Below are positions 15,545 through 24,923 of a DNA stretch of 64,000 bases, one piece after another. Each line of letters opens with the position of its first letter. The stretch's first letter is position 1. Source of the DNA: Thalassobacillus_A hwangdonensis (GTDB taxonomy: Bacteria > Bacillota > Bacilli > Bacillales > Halobacillaceae); the NCBI RefSeq assembly GCF_042675915.1, contig NZ_JBHTKL010000001.1:744001-808000 (forward strand), written 5' to 3'. Under the pieces are notes generated by a model. The model was not told the origin of the DNA, made no database searches, and saw nothing but the letters and a program-made list of their open reading frames with translations. Made by a program: the position numbers and the translations under genes.

Positions 15545-17221
15545 TTACATGGCGTCAGGTGCTTTGATTCCCAATAAGCGTAATCCTTCTTTCAAGACTG
15601 TTTTGATCGCGAAAACGACGTTCAGTCTTTCAGGATCTTCCAGAATACGTACATTTGCATAGTACTTGTTGAATGCTTTGGATAAATCAAACAGGTACTT
15701 TGCAATTAAAGAAGGATCATAATCATTCAGCGACCGTTGAACGGCCTCCGGGAAGTCTGCCAAATATTTGATGATGCTCCAAGCTTCGTCTTCGTCGTTT
15801 AATGAGACGACATCCGTTGTAGTATAGCCACCTTTATTAAGAAGTGATGCTGCTCTGGCATGTGTATATTGGATATATGGACCTGTGTTGCCCTCGAACT
15901 TCAGCATATCTTCCAGTGAGAACTCGACATCTCCCATGCGGTGATGTTTCAGATCATGAAATATGACTGCACCTGTACCGACCTGTCTGGCAACAGCGCC
16001 TTTATCTTCAAGCTCAGGATTCTTCTCATCGATGCTTGCTTTTGCGAGCTCGATGGCGTCGTTCAGAACATCCTCCAATAACACGACCTTTCCCTTACGA
16101 GTGGACATTTTCTTGCCGTCTTTCAACATCATTCCGAATGGTACATGTTTCATTTCACTTGCCCACTCATAGCCCATTTTTTCGAGTACGACTTTGAGCT
16201 GCTGGAAGTGCAGTGTCTGTTCATTGCCGACCACATACAATGACTTTGAAAAATGGTACGTTTGGTGACGATAGATTGCTGCTGCCAAATCACGGGTTGC
16301 GTAAAGCGTCGTCCCATCCTTTTTCTTGATCAGGCAAGGTGGGTGATTTTCGCCGACAGGTACGACCATTGCGCCTTCGGAAGGTTCCAATAGCTGCTTT
16401 TCTTCCAGTTGCTTAACGACAGCTGCCATTTTATCGTTATAAAAAGCCTCACCTTGTACCGCATCAAAGGAAACGCCAAGTAGTTCATAAATTTTATTGA
16501 ATTCCTTCAATGATTCCTCTCTGAACCATTTCCATAGCTTCAGTGCTTCTGCATCACCAGCTTCAAGGTCTTTGAATGCTTTTCTTCCTTCATCTTCTAG
16601 ACTCGAGTTACTTTCCGCTTCTTTATGGAATTTGATGTAAAGCTCCAGTAGTTCCTTGATCGGCTGTGCTCTGACCTTTTCTGGATCTCCCCATTTCTGA
16701 TAAGCAACGATCAGCTTGCCGAATTGAGTTCCCCAGTCTCCCAAGTGGTTGATACGGATAGGCTTGTACCCACACTTTTCTGCGATCAGCGCTATCGCAT
16801 TTCCTATGACTGTTGAACGGAGATGCCCCATCGAAAAAGGTTTCGCGATATTCGGAGAGGATAAATCGAGCGTCATCACTTCCCCCTGACCGATATTCGC
16901 TTCACCGTAGCTTGACTGCTTAGTAGCAATTTCCTTTAACACCGCTTCTGCTATCGGTTTTCTTTTCAAGTGGATATTCAAATAACCGTTGACACTCTCT
17001 GCTTCCTCCACCCAGAGTGCATCCAAGTCTTGTGCCAGTTCTTCAGCAATTTCCTTGGGCGGTTTGCGGAACGTTTTAGCAAGCACGAAACAAGGAAATG
17101 CAAGATCACCCATATCCTCCTGTTTCGGCTTTTCAATCATCGTAAGAATGGTTTCAAAGTTCAGGCTGTCTTTCAGCTTCTTTTCAAGTTCCTCAGCAAA
17201 TAAGTGTTTCACATCCATCAT
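15545..17221 (-). CDS. argS: Arginyl-tRNA synthetase
   Basis: ArgS charges tRNA-Arg. The 558-residue class Ia enzyme has an N-terminal Add-1 domain, the HIGH motif as FSMGHLRST (residues 130-138), the KMSKS motif as KMSTRKG, and a C-terminal DALR anticodon-binding domain with NKYYANVRIL. Two ATG codons are in frame at 17221 and 17218, with GGAGG four and seven bases upstream, so the second may be used. Expression is governed by the T-box leader directly upstream. Confidence 0.95.
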   Translation of the reverse strand: MMDVKHLFAEELEKKLKDSLNFETILTMIEKPKQEDMGDLAFPCFVLAKTFRKPPKEIAEELAQDLDALWVEEAESVNGYLNIHLKRKPIAEAVLKEIATKQSSYGEANIGQGEVMTLDLSSPNIAKPFSMGHLRSTVIGNAIALIAEKCGYKPIRINHLGDWGTQFGKLIVAYQKWGDPEKVRAQPIKELLELYIKFHKEAESNSSLEDEGRKAFKDLEAGDAEALKLWKWFREESLKEFNKIYELLGVSFDAVQGEAFYNDKMAAVVKQLEEKQLLEPSEGAMVVPVGENHPPCLIKKKDGTTLYATRDLAAAIYRHQTYHFSKSLYVVGNEQTLHFQQLKVVLEKMGYEWASEMKHVPFGMMLKDGKKMSTRKGKVVLLEDVLNDAIELAKASIDEKNPELEDKGAVARQVGTGAVIFHDLKHHRMGDVEFSLEDMLKFEGNTGPYIQYTHARAASLLNKGGYTTTDVVSLNDEDEAWSIIKYLADFPEAVQRSLNDYDPSLIAKYLFDLSKAFNKYYANVRILEDPERLNVVFAIKTVLKEGLRLLGIKAPDAM

Positions 17222-17234
17222 TATCCCTCCAAAT

Positions 17235-17487
17235 AAAAAACTCCCGTCTCAATAAAGAGACGAGAGTTCATTTTCCCGTGGTACCACTCTAATTGATCCT
17301 ATATGAATCCATACAGAATCGCTCGATTTGTTAACGAGGCAGTCCCCGGTATTTCCTACATTCATTCAGAAATACATCTCATAAGTCCGTTTCGCCATCC
17401 ATCCTGTACCAGGCTTCCACCAAACCCTGATTCGCTTTGACATTCCAGGTGACTACTCTCTTAATCATCGATTGTCGTTATCGTGTT
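17235..17487 (-). ncRNA. T-box riboswitch (arginine) in the argS leader
   Basis: The leader holds the 14-base T-box core TGGTACCACG (minus strand, 17277-17286), a GGTGGAAGCC element of stem I, and an AGTA/GAA specifier-loop pair. Next to the GAA lie two arginine codons, CGA (17392-17394) and CGG (17387-17389), one of which should be the specifier. The terminator has 11-bp arms (17240-17250 and 17257-17267) and a six-T run. Uncharged tRNA-Arg would bind, form the antiterminator and allow argS transcription. Confidence 0.92.
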
Positions 17488-17493
17488 TTTAAC

Positions 17494-17522
17494 ATTATAC
17501 ACAATCATCTAAAAAATACCAA
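17494..17522 (-). promoter_or_regulatory. Promoter of the argS T-box transcript
   Basis: A consensus TATAAT (17494-17499) is 17 bp from TTGGTA (17517-17522) on the minus strand. The -35 box abuts the stop of the upstream gene. Confidence 0.75.
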
Positions 17523-18056
17523 TCAAATTTCGATTTTTTTCCATCGATAAGTTTGAACTTCTCCATTGGATAGACTATATTTCATCAGATTCCCATCCGT
17601 AGGGATTCCATTGAAATAAGCTCCAATTGCACTTGTAGTACATTTATGACCGCAAATCAATACATTTTTTTCATCACCCATGGATGATGCTTCTTCTAAA
17701 AGGTGAAAAATCCTCTTAAGAAATGTATCGATTTTCTCTACACCTCTGTAGTGTGATGTGTCGGGCAATGCTCCTTTTCGGATGACCGCTTCTTTTGGTA
17801 AGCCATCCGCTTCTCCTATATCAAAGACATCCAACCTCGCATCTACGATTGGACTTAGACCAGAAGCAATCGCTGCTGTTTGGATGGCCCTTTCCTGCGG
17901 GGAAGAGTAAACGAAATCAAAGGAGGTGGCACTCAGCAATTGCTTTAAGGTTTCCGCCTGCACCTCTCCTGCTTTATTCAATGGCAGTCCATTTCTCCCT
18001 TGCATCCTGCCAAGTCGGTTAAGTTCTGTTTCCCCATGTCTGATTACATAAATCAT
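17523..18056 (-). CDS. Histidine phosphatase family protein
   Basis: This 177-residue protein of the phosphoglycerate mutase superfamily carries the catalytic RHGET motif at the N-terminus (IYVIRHGETELNRLGRMQG) and the second histidine in VLICGHKCTTSAIG. It should dephosphorylate a small cytoplasmic phosphate ester of unknown identity. A longer frame reaches 18197 but runs through the neighbouring Nudix gene. ATG 18056 places the motif at residues 6-10 and has a GGAG site eight bases upstream. It follows the Nudix gene closely, so the two may clean up nucleotides together. Confidence 0.82.
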   Translation of the reverse strand: MIYVIRHGETELNRLGRMQGRNGLPLNKAGEVQAETLKQLLSATSFDFVYSSPQERAIQTAAIASGLSPIVDARLDVFDIGEADGLPKEAVIRKGALPDTSHYRGVEKIDTFLKRIFHLLEEASSMGDEKNVLICGHKCTTSAIGAYFNGIPTDGNLMKYSLSNGEVQTYRWKKIEI

Positions 18057-18078
18057 CGACACATCTCCGTTCCATTTC

Positions 18079-18516
18079 CTAGATAGTGAGTTTAAGTTGC
18101 TTTGCTGCCAATTGGACACTTTGCTTCGTCCAAGATGGGATTTCTGTCGAGTGTTGAATCTCTTCATTGGACAGCCATTTGATTTCTGATACTTCATCAG
18201 GACTTTTGATGAAGGGAGTACCTTCGAATGATAGACTCAAGAACACGACATTCAATACTTGGGTATCTTCGACTTTAAAAGCTGTACTATGTATATACTC
18301 CAGTTGATCATCCAGCCTGATACCGATTTCCTCTTCTACTTCACGGATAAGGTTTTCTTTCATAATCAGAGATGTATCTTCATCATAGTCGATCTTGCCT
18401 CCAACAAGCGAATATAGACCCCATGCATGCTCTTCTTTTTCCGATCGTTTGATGATCAGAAACTTTCCCTCGTAGTAAATTGCTGCTTCTACGTTCACTA
18501 TATACAAATAATCCAT
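18079..18516 (-). CDS. Nudix hydrolase
   Basis: This 145-residue Nudix pyrophosphohydrolase has a box running from GGKIDYDED to LIREVEEEIGI. The spacing between the first glutamate region and the REVEEE core is four residues longer than in the classical box, a variant known in some Nudix subfamilies. Substrates would be nucleoside diphosphates linked to another moiety, otherwise unspecified. ATG 18516 is preferred to GTG 18531 because GAGGAGAGG lies five bases before it. It sits between a small membrane-protein gene and a histidine phosphatase gene. Confidence 0.82.
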   Translation of the reverse strand: MDYLYIVNVEAAIYYEGKFLIIKRSEKEEHAWGLYSLVGGKIDYDEDTSLIMKENLIREVEEEIGIRLDDQLEYIHSTAFKVEDTQVLNVVFLSLSFEGTPFIKSPDEVSEIKWLSNEEIQHSTEIPSWTKQSVQLAAKQLKLTI

Positions 18517-18527
18517 TTGACCTCTCC

Positions 18528-18674
18528 TCACATGTCACCAATGATTTTAATCCAACCGAGAATTGAAAGGATCAGCACCACGTTCCAGAAGCCACCGAGA
18601 CGATAGACCCTGGGAATAGGCAGCCATTTGGAAGCAATGTGCATCATCTTGTGTTCCCATTCCGATTTTTTCAT
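18528..18674 (-). CDS. Small single-pass membrane protein, 48 aa
   Basis: I do not recognise this peptide. It has a basic, amphipathic N-terminal half (KKSEWEHKMMHIASKWLPIP) and one hydrophobic helix (FWNVVLILSILGWIKII). ATG 18674 has a strong GGAGGAG site six bases upstream. A longer frame to 18761 would run into the terminator hairpin of the next gene and is not credible. The stop lies 11 bases before the Nudix ATG, so it probably heads that operon. Confidence 0.65.
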   Translation of the reverse strand: MKKSEWEHKMMHIASKWLPIPRVYRLGGFWNVVLILSILGWIKIIGDM

Positions 18675-18722
18675 CACAACTCCTCCTGCTAACCTATACG
18701 CGATGCTTACCTGTTTTGTTTC

Positions 18723-18758
18723 AAAAAAATAGAACAGGAGAAAAATCTCCTGTTCTAT
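18723..18758 (-). terminator. Terminator of the aldehyde dehydrogenase gene
   Basis: Thirteen-base perfect arms (18729-18741 and 18746-18758) are followed on the minus strand by a seven-T run. Confidence 0.92.
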
Positions 18759-18773
18759 CAATCTGATTGTAAT

Positions 18774-20201
18774 TTATTCTGCAGATGGCATACCTAGGAT
18801 CGACTTGATTTCAAGGTATTCCTCTATACCGAAGTCGCCCCACTCACGTCCAAGCCCAGATTGTTTGTAACCTCCGAATGGTGCAGAGAAGTCAGGGCCT
18901 GCATTATTTATTTGAATACGGCCAGCTTCGATCGATGTTGCAACTTTGCGCAAGTTTTCCTGATCATAACCTACGACATAGCCTGCAAGACCATATACAG
19001 TGTCGTTCGCAATTTCAATCGCTTCATCAAGCGTATCATACGTAATCAACGTAGTCACAGGTCCGAAGATTTCTTCCTGTGCAATCACCATGTCATTTTT
19101 AACATCTGTGAATACAGTCGGTTTTGCGAAGTAACCTTTGTCGATTCCTTCAGGCTTACCAGGGCCACCGACTAATAGCGTAGCTTCTTCTGTTCCTTTT
19201 TCAATGTAAGATTGTACACGATCCCATTGTTTCTTCGAAATGATCGGTCCTACAAAGTTCTTTCCTCGTGGATCTCCGACTGGAGTGTTTTCCACTGCTG
19301 TTTTGATTGCTTCTTCAAAGTCCTTTTTCATGGAAGTAGGAATCAGTACACGAGTAGCTGCGGAACATACTTGACCACTGTTCATCGTAATGTGACCAAG
19401 TGCTGCTTTCGCTGCTTTTTCTACGTCTGCATCCTCAAGGACAACCAATGGAGACTTGCCTCCAAGTTCCAATGCGAAGTTCTTAATCGTTTCAGAAGCG
19501 TTCTGCATGATTTTCTTACCGACACCGACAGAACCTGTGAAGGAAACAAAGTCGATATCAGGATGGGAGCTGATGCCGTCACCGATTACTTCTCCAGAAC
19601 CGTTGACAAGGTTGAAGACACCTTTAGGTACTCCAGCTGCATCCAATACTTCAGTAAGGATGATGGAAGCGAATGGCGTCAACTCAGAAGGTTTGACAAC
19701 CATAGGGCTACCAGCAGCTAATGCACTGGCTATTTTTGTTGAAATTTGGTTCGTAGGGAAGTTCCAAGGTGTAATCAATCCGCTTACGCCTACTGTTTCT
19801 TTAACGATTACGTGATTGCCGCGGTCTTCCATGAAAGAGAAGTCTTTCAAAGATTTTGCAGCTTGTGAGAAGTGCATGTATCCCATGTTGTAATGGACTC
19901 TTTCAGAAATCTTAAGTGGAGAACCAAGTTCATCTGTGATCGTTTCAATGAAGTCGTCTTTGCGCTTTTCATATTCCTGGGCGATTCTCTCCAGCAATTC
20001 GATACGTTCTTCCTTGGAAGTCTTAGAGAAAGACGGCAATGCTGCTTTTGCTGCTTCAACCGCTTTGTCCAAATCTTCCTTCGTACCTAGACTGATCGTT
20101 CCCATGACTTCTTCCGTCGCAGGATTGATCACGTCTTCTGTCTCGTTACCTGTAGATTCTACCCATTCACCATTGATGTAGTGTTTAAGATGTTTTCTCA
20201 T
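18774..20201 (-). CDS. NAD(P)-dependent aldehyde dehydrogenase
   Basis: This 475-residue ALDH-superfamily enzyme oxidises an aldehyde to the acid. The catalytic cysteine is C279 in NSGQVCSAATR, the general base is E245 in FALELGGKSP, the oxyanion asparagine is in ITPWNFPTNQ, and the cofactor loop is FTGSVGVGK. It stands alone between two terminators, and nothing nearby points to a particular aldehyde. It resembles the broad-specificity AldH-type enzymes of Firmicutes. Confidence 0.9.
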   Translation of the reverse strand: MRKHLKHYINGEWVESTGNETEDVINPATEEVMGTISLGTKEDLDKAVEAAKAALPSFSKTSKEERIELLERIAQEYEKRKDDFIETITDELGSPLKISERVHYNMGYMHFSQAAKSLKDFSFMEDRGNHVIVKETVGVSGLITPWNFPTNQISTKIASALAAGSPMVVKPSELTPFASIILTEVLDAAGVPKGVFNLVNGSGEVIGDGISSHPDIDFVSFTGSVGVGKKIMQNASETIKNFALELGGKSPLVVLEDADVEKAAKAALGHITMNSGQVCSAATRVLIPTSMKKDFEEAIKTAVENTPVGDPRGKNFVGPIISKKQWDRVQSYIEKGTEEATLLVGGPGKPEGIDKGYFAKPTVFTDVKNDMVIAQEEIFGPVTTLITYDTLDEAIEIANDTVYGLAGYVVGYDQENLRKVATSIEAGRIQINNAGPDFSAPFGGYKQSGLGREWGDFGIEEYLEIKSILGMPSAE

Positions 20202-20268
20202 ATGAACATAGCTCCTTTATAAAAAATTGTTAGTTTGCATTGACCTTGATAGAGCATGTAACCGATTA

Positions 20269-20775
20269 TTACTGATTTGAAACCTGACTGATCTTCTCAA
20301 TAGGAATCAGTATTTCAAAGTGAGGATCTTCCAAATCCCTGTTATGGGGATAGCGTTCGTGCTTGACCGGCAGCTTATCGAACACCTTTCCATCCACATG
20401 GACGTATGGCTTGTAACCGTTTTCACCCATCCATAAAAAAATAGATTCATAGGTTTGGCCGATATTCTGTCCTTTTTGGTGCTGGACAGTAAGATACGTC
20501 ATTCTGGGTACGAAGAATTCAACCATATCCTCAGGGACATGTTGATCTTCGGTAACTTCATACGCAGAATAGTGAACAAAACCATCCGGACGCAGATGAT
20601 AGGATAAACCGAGCTGCGTCTCGGGATTTACAGCAAAGTCGAGTTCATTTACGCGGTCACTCATACGATAAATGACTTCCTTCAATGAACCTACCTCTGC
20701 ATAACTTCCTTCCCACTTGTACCCTAATGCACGATAGCCTGGGATTTCTGCTATTTTCCAATCTTGGGATTCCAT
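20269..20775 (-). CDS. GyrI-like / AraC effector-binding domain protein
   Basis: This 168-residue stand-alone protein resembles the SHS2-fold small-molecule binding domain found in AraC- and MerR-type regulators and in SbmC/GyrI. Visible features are the opening EIPGYRALGYKWEGSY, a central LGLSYHLRPDGFVHYSAYEV, and an end reading HFEILIPIEKI, which is the usual last strand. ATG 20775 is preferred to the upstream 20799 start because GGGGTGAGGG precedes it. It may bind a toxic compound, but the ligand is unknown. Confidence 0.7.
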   Translation of the reverse strand: MESQDWKIAEIPGYRALGYKWEGSYAEVGSLKEVIYRMSDRVNELDFAVNPETQLGLSYHLRPDGFVHYSAYEVTEDQHVPEDMVEFFVPRMTYLTVQHQKGQNIGQTYESIFLWMGENGYKPYVHVDGKVFDKLPVKHERYPHNRDLEDPHFEILIPIEKISQVSNQ

Positions 20776-20879
20776 GCCCTCACCCCTTACAATACACATT
20801 TTTCACGCAAAGGTCAAAAAGCGTCATACATCAGTTTCTACATAAGTTACTTATTTCCCTTCAAAAATTCTAATTTTCT

Positions 20880-20911
20880 AAAAAAAATGACACACCTCTA
20901 TGTGATGTGTC
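20880..20911 (-). terminator. Terminator of the ECF/ABC operon
   Basis: GACACATC pairs with GGTGTGTC around a seven-base loop and is followed on the minus strand by a T8 run. It lies just after the permease stop. Confidence 0.85.
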
Positions 20912-20918
20912 GAATCAA

Positions 20919-23900
20919 TCAATTGAATTCGATGACAGTTGGATCATAGATACCTGCTGTTTCATGGTCCAAATAAAGTACATATTCATCAACGTTCTCT
21001 GGAATTTCATAAGTCAATTCACCAATGAACGTCGTTTCACCTATAAGAACAGTGCTATTCCACGTTCCGCGCTCAATAATGTTTACGGTTTTTCTGATGT
21101 ATTTCTCCCCTTTACTATCAATGACAAGGAAGTGGTTCGGAATGAAGTTCATACGTCCTGTACTTGTTTTAGTAAACTCTATTTTCACACTAAGAAGTTT
21201 ATTCGTGTCCTTCTCAGGTGCCAGAGCTTCAGGAGGGCTGACCTCTTCTACCGTGAAATGATAACTGCTTTCCACTTCTCTGTCCCCAAAAGATTTTGCA
21301 GGATCCACTACTTCCTCTCCAGCTTTGAAAGTATCTGCAGTTTCTTTAAGTAAGTCTATTGCATTAGCGTCTTCATTAATAGACTCCTCTTTATTCTGAT
21401 CCTCAACTTCCTCTTCATCCTCTTTCGTTTTTTCATCCTGGAAGACTTCTACATCTCCGCTTGTACCCTGGACACTTGTGCTGTCTGATGTTTCTGATTT
21501 CGCTGACTGATTACTGATATCAGGTATTGCGAAAACAAGCAGTGCAACGATTCCTGCGCTTAAAGCCGCTCCTCCAGCGCCAAGCACATAGCGGATAATC
21601 TTTTCAGATCGCTTAGAATTGCTTATTCCACCATGGAAGCCTTGACCAGGTGTAATTCTCATTGCACCAATTGCCGGCAAAAGAGCTCCGATCATTCCGG
21701 TAATGATCGGTATCAGCGTTGTAGCTGATAGGAATAGCCATGAGTCCTGAGGGTATTGCCCATACACGAGTCGGATCATACCGATTGCAAGCGTGAATCC
21801 TACGACGGCAGCAATGATTCCATTTGCTGCACCTTCCCATACAATCAATCTGCTGATCGTTCCATTCCGCCACCCCAGCGATTTAAGGACTGCAAATTCC
21901 GGTCGCCTTTCAGCAACATTCTGCCACATGATTTCTGTCGTGGTAAGGATCGCGATCAACAGTGCTACACCCATCGCCAAATAATGCATCGAACCTACTT
22001 CCATCGCGGTGAACTCACCGAGCCACGTCGTGTACATAACTCCCTGCAGACGGAAGGTGATGAATAGAAGTACGATCAACATACTTGTCGGCAGTGCAAT
22101 AGAAATGACAGAAAGACAGGTACGTTTCCATTGCGTCAGCATCTGGTTGATTCCCATACCAATCAGTGATGACGAACCGACGAATCTCCGCTTCCTTTTC
22201 GAAACTTCTCCTGATTTCATCGCTTCCGTAGGAGAAATTCTTCGGACGAGAATCGCAGGGATGACGGAACCTGATAAGTAGATGATCAGACCGAACAATG
22301 CAATGAATATCAATCTGGCAATCGATGTTTGTATGTCTTCAGTAGCGTAAATCACTCCTAAGATGGACCAGCTTACCATCGATACGAAAACACCTAGAAT
22401 GAGTGCTTCGATCATCAGCATCCGGCTCAGCTTATCAGGTCTCCATCCTAGGGATAGGAGAACTGCAAACTCCTTTTTCCTCGCATACATCATAATGAGG
22501 TTGGAAGAGAACACATAAACGACTGCTACCGCAATGACACAGGCAATCAGATTGGACAACCCGAATTTGGATTCTTTGAAAATCGTGATGGAAGAACCGA
22601 GTTTGATCCATGGCTGTTCCACCCAGCCAATCGAAGGCTGTTCTCCAGATGCAGGAATGTGAGTGACTGCAGGTTGTGGAGACGAACCGAGTGTGATATC
22701 CACGATTAATCCGGTTTCCTTTTCAATCTTTGTGGCGATGGCATTCAGCTTCTTCTCATTTTCTTCACTGATCACGTCTACACCAGCCACTTTCACCCGT
22801 ATGGAAGAAATCGGATCCTCCCCAAGTATTTCAGCAGCGGCATCAAGCGTTGTCAGCATCAATGGTGGCTTAGTCAGAAAACCATACGGATTATCCAAAG
22901 GCTTCAATTGGGTTGGCGGATTAACAGGCTGCTGGTTCTTATCCATCACCAATTTGGCTGTTGATGGGAAGTAGGTTTCCATTGGAAGCTCATTCAATGG
23001 ATCCTTGGAAATATCAAGCTTAGAAGGGTCGAATACACCTTTGAAGTCAAAACGAACTCTTGGCATGTCTCTTGTAGATGCACCATTCCCTTTTCCAAAA
23101 AACTCTACAGGTCGATATGCATGTTCAACAGGGTGCATAGACTCCTCAGGAAGTGTAAATGGTCGTACCTGATAAGCATATGGCCAGCGTTCGTTGAAGG
23201 GGCTGGTCACTTCCTGGTAGTCTACTGGTGTAGGTTTGTAAACGATCCAGCTGAAATCATCAGAGCTTGATACTTCGCTTGAGTTCTGCTTAATCATTTC
23301 GATGCGCTGTTCATGAACGTCCTCACTGGTAAAAGTAAATTCATCTACTACGTTAGCTTCAATATCATCTAAATAAGCCTTGCCACCGTTATCCTCCATT
23401 TTTTTAACTGTTTCCTGGCTTTCTTCAGCGCCGAAAGGAAGGTTCAACCGGGCGATTTTATATGAAGATGAATTATCAACAAAAGACTTACTGCTCAATA
23501 TGACAGGTATTCGGTTATCTACCAACCCGTCCCCTACATCTCTTTTACTGATTTCGGTACTTCCTTCAAAAAATGCATTCGTCTCATCCGTTTCTGTAAT
23601 CATGGAATCATCAAGTCCAACGAGGGCTGCTTCAGCCTCTGGGTCTACCGCTGCGATCAGAACTTCGATTGACGATCCAAGTTCACCTGAAAAGCGGCTG
23701 ATACCGTATTCCCTCGTATAAGCTGCTAAAGGCTCATCAATGCCGCCTCCAACTGCAAAATAAGAATCCACTTCAATTTTATGAACGTTGGCACCATTTG
23801 AGGTCTCATGTGTTCTCGTAAACCGGTAAATGCCTGGCTCCTTGTAGTCCACTTTTTTGACTGTCGTGCCATACATTGTATAACCGATCATTGAAATTGG

Positions 23901-24215
23901 AGCGGCAATTGCAATGTCTTCCATGTTCTTGATTGATTCATATTGATCTAAAGAAATTCCTTCATGTAGACCACTCAAATAATTGGGCTCAAGAAGGTTC
24001 CTATCTTCGGTGACACTTCTTGAACCTGGAGGACGGATGACCATGTCATAGGAAGATTTCCATCTTTTCTGAAGTTCTTCAGTGACCGTCGCATTAGTGG
24101 CCTGTGAAATTCCCACTAAATAACTCAATCCGATACTGACGATTAATGCACCGATAAGGAGGAGAATGAACCGCTGTTTATTGCGCCACCATGAATTCCA
24201 AATGAATCTAAGCAT
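20919..24215 (-). CDS. Large FtsX/MacB-type ABC transporter permease with extracellular C-terminal domain
   Basis: This protein has about 1098 residues. After one N-terminal helix (FILLLIGALIVSIGLSYLVG) there is an extracellular domain of roughly 530 residues. Two FtsX cores follow, each marked by a similar cytoplasmic signature, KKEFAVLLSLGWR and RPEFAVLKSLGWR. A further helix leads to a very acidic linker (about residues 915-960) and then a C-terminal domain of about 120 residues facing outward. That last domain is visibly homologous to the end of the membrane protein encoded two genes upstream. FtsX-type permeases usually act as mechanotransmitters or peptide/lipid detoxifiers rather than importers. 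ATG 24215 is preferred to GTG 24224 because GAGGAG lies eight bases upstream. It overlaps the ATPase gene by eight bases. Confidence 0.85.
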   Translation of the reverse strand: MLRFIWNSWWRNKQRFILLLIGALIVSIGLSYLVGISQATNATVTEELQKRWKSSYDMVIRPPGSRSVTEDRNLLEPNYLSGLHEGISLDQYESIKNMEDIAIAAPISMIGYTMYGTTVKKVDYKEPGIYRFTRTHETSNGANVHKIEVDSYFAVGGGIDEPLAAYTREYGISRFSGELGSSIEVLIAAVDPEAEAALVGLDDSMITETDETNAFFEGSTEISKRDVGDGLVDNRIPVILSSKSFVDNSSSYKIARLNLPFGAEESQETVKKMEDNGGKAYLDDIEANVVDEFTFTSEDVHEQRIEMIKQNSSEVSSSDDFSWIVYKPTPVDYQEVTSPFNERWPYAYQVRPFTLPEESMHPVEHAYRPVEFFGKGNGASTRDMPRVRFDFKGVFDPSKLDISKDPLNELPMETYFPSTAKLVMDKNQQPVNPPTQLKPLDNPYGFLTKPPLMLTTLDAAAEILGEDPISSIRVKVAGVDVISEENEKKLNAIATKIEKETGLIVDITLGSSPQPAVTHIPASGEQPSIGWVEQPWIKLGSSITIFKESKFGLSNLIACVIAVAVVYVFSSNLIMMYARKKEFAVLLSLGWRPDKLSRMLMIEALILGVFVSMVSWSILGVIYATEDIQTSIARLIFIALFGLIIYLSGSVIPAILVRRISPTEAMKSGEVSKRKRRFVGSSSLIGMGINQMLTQWKRTCLSVISIALPTSMLIVLLFITFRLQGVMYTTWLGEFTAMEVGSMHYLAMGVALLIAILTTTEIMWQNVAERRPEFAVLKSLGWRNGTISRLIVWEGAANGIIAAVVGFTLAIGMIRLVYGQYPQDSWLFLSATTLIPIITGMIGALLPAIGAMRITPGQGFHGGISNSKRSEKIIRYVLGAGGAALSAGIVALLVFAIPDISNQSAKSETSDSTSVQGTSGDVEVFQDEKTKEDEEEVEDQNKEESINEDANAIDLLKETADTFKAGEEVVDPAKSFGDREVESSYHFTVEEVSPPEALAPEKDTNKLLSVKIEFTKTSTGRMNFIPNHFLVIDSKGEKYIRKTVNIIERGTWNSTVLIGETTFIGELTYEIPENVDEYVLYLDHETAGIYDPTVIEFN

Positions 24216-24903
24216 GGACGACACTCCTCGAATCCTTCACAATCACACCATCCTTCATTTCAATCGTCCGATCCGCCCTTGCGGCAAGCTCGGGTTCATG
24301 GGTGACGAAGATGACACCACAGCCTTGTTCCTGATTCAGTGTCTTCAATATGTCGTAAATGATTTCACTCGTTTCCGTATCCAGATTACCAGTAGGTTCA
24401 TCTGCAAGCAGCCACTTCGGCTGATGGACAAGTGCTCTTGCTATTGCAACCCTTTGCTGCTGTCCCCCTGACAATTGAGAAGGTAAAGAATGGAGCTTAT
24501 CTCCAAGTCCTACACTGGCAAGCAGTTCCTCTGCACGTTCTTTTTTCTTATAGGGTACTTTTCGTGAAAATAGCGGAGCGAGTACATTTTCGATTGCTGT
24601 AAGCGTAGGCAAGAGATGATATTGCTGGAAAATGAATCCGATATTTTCAAATCGGAAGTCCGCCAACGCTTTGGCCTTCATCTTTTCCAAAGCTGCATCA
24701 CCGTAATGGATGGTTCCTTTAGAAGGAGAATCCAAAGTGCCGATCAGACTTAACAGTGTCGACTTTCCTGATCCGGAAGGTCCGACGATCGATACGAACT
24801 CACCTTCTCTGAAAGTCACATCCACTTCCTTCAATGCAATCGTAGTTACACCGTCACCTTTATATTCTTTTTGAATGTTTTTACATACGAGATCATTTTT
24901 CAA
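24208..24903 (-). CDS. ABC transporter ATP-binding protein (MacB/LolD type)
   Basis: This 231-residue ATPase pairs with the FtsX-type permease. Walker A is GPSGSGKST, the signature is LSGGQQQRVAIARAL, Walker B is LLADEPTGNLD (the NLD ending is typical of the MacB/LolD class) and the switch is VTHEPELA. It lies 20 bases after the membrane-protein gene, in the same operon as the ECF sigma factor. Confidence 0.92.
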   Translation of the reverse strand: MKNDLVCKNIQKEYKGDGVTTIALKEVDVTFREGEFVSIVGPSGSGKSTLLSLIGTLDSPSKGTIHYGDAALEKMKAKALADFRFENIGFIFQQYHLLPTLTAIENVLAPLFSRKVPYKKKERAEELLASVGLGDKLHSLPSQLSGGQQQRVAIARALVHQPKWLLADEPTGNLDTETSEIIYDILKTLNQEQGCGVIFVTHEPELAARADRTIEMKDGVIVKDSRSVVHA

Positions 24904-24923
24904 AGAAATTCAACTCCTTTTCT

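Noticed and set aside
20907..21353. A 148-codon plus-strand frame opposite the permease end
   Set aside because: It starts inside the terminator of the ECF operon and shadows the conserved C-terminal domain.
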